Below are positions 6,669 through 10,264 of a stretch of DNA of 10,264 nucleotides, in pieces. Numbering within the stretch: position 1 is the first letter of the stretch; each line of letters begins with the position of its first letter. A model generated the notes under the pieces. The model saw only the letters and a list, made by a program, of their open reading frames with translations. It was not told the origin of the DNA and did no database searches. Made by a program: the position numbers and the translations under genes. Origin of the DNA: Funneliformis mosseae (lineage: Eukaryota > Glomeromycota > Glomeromycetes > Glomerales > Glomeraceae); assembly GCA_910592005.1 (NCBI GenBank), contig CAJVPP010004034.1, positions 1 through 10,264 on the forward strand. The letters are read 5' to 3'.

Positions 6669-9159
6669 TTAACATTTCTTGACTATAAATTTTGTGATCA
6701 GATTATGGGGTCATATTGGAAAATTTTTAGATCAAACCTTCATTTATTCAAAAGTATTCCAGCAGCCATTATTCATTCATCACTATTTTATAACATTACA
6801 CACCTATATTCAGCGCAACTTCAAGCAAAAATTTCCAACTTCATCAAATCTATCAATGACAAAGATCTATTAGGCACTATATCTCTGATCTGCTCTAGAT
6901 TGCTCCAAAATAATGAATGGCTTATTAAATCACCTTTAGCATTCTGGTCGTATGATAACTTCTTTAAATATAAAGACTGGTAATCTGCTTTGCTCTCTAC
7001 TCTGAAATCACTCAATATTACCATTTTTAATAGCAATACTAATGATAATTGTATAAAAGGAAGACAATTTCCCTATGTGAAATTTTTAATAAAACAGATT
7101 ATTGTACCTTTACTCCAATCTTAAAAAGCAAAAAACTTATATTTCTTGACTAAATTACAACATCAGATAGGGCAGCACTCTTCACATTACTTGATCTCAA
7201 ATTTTCAGCAGCTCGTCTGAAAATTCTCAAGACCCCTGCTTGGTTTCTCAAATTACAATCATTGCTCATATCATCACCTAACACAAGAATCATTCTCTCA
7301 AATTATTATCGTTCACACACTAATAATATATACTCGATTCCTCTGACTCATGTTAAAAGTACTACACACTTTGCTGTAGGTTGGTATTTAAACTCCTATT
7401 TTACTATAATTGGAAAGGTACTCAGAATCAAAAATGATATAATTCACTTACAACATTTTAATGCATCACCAGACTATACTTTCAAAACTTTATTATTACC
7501 ATACACTAAATGTTCTCTCAACAATGATTCTTCCTTTGTTTCTTCTAATATGAGAAATAAACATGAAGCTTGCTTTGTGATTCTTCCTTTACACCTGTAT
7601 GCTGATATTAAAGCTCCCCTTCTTCCAACTGTTGGTCATATCTATTCTTTGTCCTCCTATATGCTCTATAAAATTGCTTTACATAGTTATCATTTAATGG
7701 ATAATAGTGCACTTATTGTTCTCCCTACTTTATCCCCTCTGTCCTTCATAGCTGATCAAATATTTAATATAGAAATCCTTAATAGTTTAGATAATTTCAA
7801 GAGTCACTTCATACAATCAACTAACCTCTCATTTTATACTGATGGTTCCCTTATCAATTTAAGTACTTCTTCAATCTGTATAGGCGTGACCTGGTTGCAA
7901 TTTGATCTTTCAGCACCTCTACTTTCTTTTAATACTACACTCATCTTTCCTCAATCTTTATCTTTTCTAACAGAACTAGTAGCAGTACTATCTGCTATAT
8001 ATGTAGCTCCTACAAATACTACAGTCAATATTTTCACAAATTCACAAAATATCATTTCATCTTTTGATAAAATAGACTATTTCTACACCTTCTCTCCTAC
8101 CTTTAACCCCATTTTTAAAATCTCCTTCTACCCAATTTAGTTTCTTGTCATAAAGTTAATCAGAAAAAAATCTATTTCCTTTGAACTTTACAAAGTCAAA
8201 GCGCACTCAAATGATCATTATAATAATGTTGTTGATGTATTAGCAAAGCTGATGGTCCTCCAATCACACCAAACAACAAATTTCTAGGACATTATTATAA
8301 TTTTTATTTTAATGAGGATATTGTACTTATTCCACCTAGATTGTTGATGAAAGATCTTCTCAGATCAATCGATTTTCATAATATACAACTACTTCCACAT
8401 TTTAAGAAATACAATATAATGGATGTTTATTGGATTCGAACCTCCTTCATCCTCAATGATAATGAAAACAACTCCTATATGTCCTTCAAAGCTTCTTCCA
8501 TTCACAAATTTAAAATTAAACTCATGTTTGAGTTGCTTCCTACATTAGAAATCCTCAAAATAAGACACTTGAATCTGTATGATCAATCATGGAATTGCCC
8601 TAAATGCTTATGTACTTATGAAACTTTTAATCACATTTGAACTTGTGCTAAAATTGCATACTAACTCATTGACATTATATCCTCAACCAAAAATTTTTTC
8701 ATACAACATCTCACTACATTGGCCTCAGACACTCAGGATTTTACGGATCTTTTAGATTTGACTATCTGGTCCCTAAATGATCGATCTGACTCTCTTAACT
8801 TTATTGACTTGATCAAAGGAATTGTACCTCTTCCCTTATTTAACAAAACATACTGCCTTATTAATAACATCTAATTAATAAATGGCCTCCTATCTTCTAC
8901 TTACCATTATGCATTCTTATAAATAAAATCCATCTGGTTTGATTGTTGCAATGACATCAAATCTTTTGAAAACCTCAACAACATCTCACTCAATGATTGA
9001 AAATTACATTTCACCAACATAGGCTTCCCTTCATCACCACCACACAAATTTAGTATTTCCTCATACTTTATTTTCTCCTTTAGGTTTGGTACAAACTGGT
9101 TAAATTTTTAGATTGATAGCAACCACGCCTTTTGTACTGAATGGTTGAACCTATTCTAA
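6669..9159 (+). pseudogene. LINE ORF2 C-terminal half (RT end, RNase H, CCHC), copy C
   Basis: Reading starts in the RT thumb/linker (FLDYKFCDQIMGSYWKIFRS) and passes through three frames, with net one-base deletions near 7125 and near 8245 (a shortened A run in LAKADGPP). RNase H is recognisable: Asp in YTDGSL (7841-7843), Glu in LTELVAVL (7973-7975), His in VKAHS (8204-8206) and Asp in NVVDVLA (8234-8236). The third acidic residue is Asn (AAT 8039-8041 in FTNSQNI, Asp in copy A). The CX2CX8HX3C motif spans 8596-8646. Stops: TAA 6981, TAA near 7122 next to the frameshift, TAA 7151, TAG 8138, TGA 8638, TAA 8662, TAA 8872, TAA 8920, TGA 8998 and TAG 9109. The reading ends at TAA 9157-9159. Many of these stops replace Trp or Gln codons kept in copy A. 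The element is inactive. Confidence 0.9.
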
Positions 9160-9313
9160 GTTTATTTAGGTAGGTTAGTCTGGAACGTGTAAGGTTGATT
9201 TTGATTTAGTTTTTTTGCTAAATAGGAATTTTTGTACTCTTTATCTTGTAATTTGTAATTTTGTAAAATTTTACTTTACTTTTAAATAAAGATTATGCAA
9301 AGCTATTGCATGT
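9160..9313 (+). other. 3' UTR of LINE copy C
   Basis: About 154 AT-rich bases run between the end of ORF2 and the poly(A). They contain AATAAA at 9285-9290 and a perfect six-pair stem-loop at 9295-9311. Length and layout match the 3' UTR of copy A. Confidence 0.75.
9295..9311 (+). promoter_or_regulatory. 3'-terminal stem-loop of LINE copy C
   Basis: ATGCAA, loop AGCTA, TTGCAT forms a perfect six-pair stem with a five-base loop, two bases before the poly(A) and four bases after AATAAA. Copy A has a hairpin of the same loop size in the same place but with different stem bases. A role in RT recognition at target-primed reverse transcription is inference from other LINE families. Confidence 0.6.
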
Positions 9314-9335
9314 AAAAAAAAAAAAAAAAAAAAAA
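9314..9335 (+). repeat. Poly(A) tail of LINE copy C (22 nt)
   Basis: Twenty-two uninterrupted A follow AATAAA and the stem-loop, marking the 3' end of copy C. The flanking DNA afterwards is markedly more AT-rich and has no LINE similarity. Confidence 0.9.
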
Positions 9336-9639
9336 TAAAGTTTAATATATTGCATTTTTTAAGTATCATTTTAACTAAATTAAGTAAATAATTTGAAAAT
9401 CATTTTTAAAAAAAAGATTTATATGAATGTAATATTAAAATGATATTTATTTAAAAAGTTTAAAATGAATATAATAAATTCGAAAAAAAAAACTTTTTAA
9501 AAAATATAATCCTACTCATAGCTACTATATAAGTAAAAAATTTTTATTAAAAATCTCAAATATTTTAAAAGAATCTAATTATCAAGTTAATTTTTTATAT
9601 TTATCTATATAAAATTTTAATTAAAATATTTACGAATAT
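9336..9639. other. AT-rich spacer without genes
   Basis: No reading frame of interest is present on either strand. The stretch is dominated by A and T runs. The only structure seen is an inverted repeat of TTTAAAAAGTTT (9450-9461) and its complement (9490-9501). Confidence 0.6.
9450..9501. repeat. 12-bp inverted repeat in AT-rich DNA
   Basis: TTTAAAAAGTTT at 9450-9461 is perfectly complementary to AAACTTTTTAAA at 9490-9501, with a 28-base loop. The outer flanks pair imperfectly for some further bases. In sequence this AT-rich, such pairing can arise by chance. Confidence 0.4.
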
Positions 9640-9856
9640 TTAGTTGGAAAGCTGCGTACCTTTAAAACTGCTTTTATCCTACTTTTCATATTACCTCTCT
9701 AGAATTTGTGACCATGATTCTTGCAGAAATTTTTTCAATCAATCTTATTTTTTGGGTTTTCTTTTCGTGATTAGATATTTATTCAATAGGATTTAAATCA
9801 GGACATTGTTCAGGTTATAGTATAAGAATTATTTCATTTTCTTCAATAAAAGATTC
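9640..9856 (-). pseudogene. Tc1/mariner-type transposase, C-terminal remnant
   Basis: The minus strand encodes PEQCPDLNPIE (9814-9782), the signature around the last catalytic acidic residue of Tc1/mariner DDE transposases, usually preceded by Trp; here the preceding codon is TAA (9817-9815). Upstream, FIEENEIILIL fits the strand before that signature. Downstream, after a frameshift near 9730, LQESWSQILER and KGTQLSN match the family's C-terminal helix and its terminal KG motif in style, ending at TAA 9642-9640. Further stops include TAA 9781-9779. Only about the last 70 residues remain. The DNA-binding N-terminus and the first two catalytic Asp are not recognisable upstream. Transposases of this type cut and paste elements at TA sites. 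The family call is good; the subfamily is unknown. Confidence 0.75.
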
Positions 9857-10146
9857 CCTAAATAAGATTAAAAAAAAAATAAATAAAATTCAGATTTATT
9901 TAATTAGAATTTTTTAATTTAATAACTAATTAGTAACAAATTATTTTATTATATATATTACTATTTTACTTTAAAAATATTTTATAAAAATTTGTATAAT
10001 TTTAATAAATTAGATTGTAGAATTAATCTATTACAAAAGGCTATTAAATATTAATTAAAATAATAAAATTGATAAAAAAGAATAATTTTAATAAAATCTT
10101 TACTTTTCTCTTTATTTATATAATTACTCAATTAATTATAAGTTGT
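9857..10146. other. AT-rich spacer without recognisable genes
   Basis: About 290 bases of extremely AT-rich sequence with homopolymer runs. The upstream part of the transposase remnant would be expected here on the minus strand, but I could not follow it past about 9860. No terminal inverted repeat belonging to the remnant was found. Confidence 0.5.
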
Positions 10147-10200
10147 TACAGTAGCGGTTATAAGTATCCGACTGCCTCTAATTCCGACTACAAGTAAGTA
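10147..10200 (+). repeat. Putative left terminal repeat of a Tc1/mariner-type element
   Basis: A TA dinucleotide (10147-10148) is followed by CAGTAGCGGTTATAAGTATC, which resembles the outward end of Tc1/mariner transposons (CAGT start at a TA target, then a G-rich word and an AAGTAT word). Inside it TCCGACT is repeated directly at 10167-10173 and 10183-10189. GC content is clearly higher than in the surrounding DNA. The orientation implies that the element extends to the right, beyond the window. No inverted partner is present in the window, so this remains a likely call, not a proven one. Confidence 0.5.
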
Positions 10201-10264
10201 AATTCAAAATTTTTTTTTTATTTAAAAAATACATAATCAACTAACTAAAATTAATACATTGTGT

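Larger units (their letters stand above)
6669..9335 (+). mobile_element. LINE copy C: 5'-truncated, with poly(A) tail
   Basis: This plus-strand copy starts a little further upstream in the RT region than copy A and continues through RNase H, the C-terminal CCHC motif and a 3' UTR to a 22-nt poly(A). It lies head to head with copy A, with at most about 10 bases between their 5' ends. ORF2 is spread over three frames with at least nine internal stops. I compared the sequence after the tail (TAAAGTTTAATATATTGC) with the sequence before 6669 and found no convincing target-site duplication. The left edge may therefore be a rearrangement breakpoint, not a clean insertion end. Confidence 0.9.

Noticed and set aside
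4323..9159. Alternative genetic code in which TGA or TAG encodes Trp or another residue
   Set aside because: TGA often stands at Trp positions, but TAA and TAG do so too, TAA stands at Gln positions, and frameshifts are present; ordinary decay explains all of these better than recoding.
6640..9350. Shared word TTTAATA near 6640 and after the copy C tail as a target-site duplication
   Set aside because: Only seven AT-only bases match and the left one lies inside copy A; this is expected by chance.
1..10264. Host genes, tRNA or rRNA genes, CRISPR arrays or bacterial operons
   Set aside because: I saw no tRNA-like or rRNA-like sequence, no regularly spaced repeats and no ribosome-binding-site/operon organisation; all the coding signal belongs to retroelements or a transposase remnant.

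Overview
The window is a transposable-element graveyard with no intact host gene. It suggests a TE-rich, AT-rich eukaryotic genome. The style of the elements (APE-type LINEs with an RNase H domain, next to Tc1/mariner debris, in low-GC DNA with standard stop codons) looks most like a fungus, and I would guess an arbuscular mycorrhizal (Glomeromycotina, Rhizophagus-like) genome. The genus is recognition rather than proof.

Three degenerate non-LTR retrotransposon copies fill positions 1 to about 9335. Copy B (minus strand, about 4130 down to about 70) has an intact-looking 5' end: a short leader, a two-ORF layout with ORF1 (RRM-like folds, a CCHC zinc knuckle, a helical C-terminus), then after a TAA-TT-ATG junction ORF2 with an apurinic-type endonuclease and the first part of a reverse transcriptase. 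It stops abruptly inside the RT. Copy A (minus strand, about 6660 down to 4131) is the 3' half of a related ORF2: end of RT, an interdomain Cys/His motif, RNase H, a C-terminal CCHC motif, a 3' UTR with AATAAA and an 18-nt poly(A). Its tail directly abuts the 5' end of copy B, so A and B lie head to tail. Copy C (plus strand, about 6669 to 9335) is a diverged homologue of the same 3' half, ending in AATAAA, a stem-loop and a 22-nt poly(A). A and C face away from each other and their 5' ends meet within about 10 nt.

All three copies are dead: frameshifts and many in-frame stops in every ORF. Where A and C can be compared, most nonsense codons in one copy are single C-to-T or G-to-A transitions of a CAA or TGG codon kept in the other. 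The RNase H of C has lost a catalytic Asp (now Asn), and the ORF1 zinc knuckle of B has Tyr in place of His.

The right flank (9336-10264) is very AT-rich. It holds a minus-strand remnant of the C-terminus of a Tc1/mariner transposase (9640-9856) and, at 10147, what looks like the left terminal repeat of another Tc1/mariner-type element that runs out of the window. I see no convincing new biological system. The most useful signals are structural and evolutionary: a conserved 3' stem-loop, two conserved Cys/His motifs flanking RNase H, a possible stop/start coupling between ORF1 and ORF2, and a transition-biased decay pattern.
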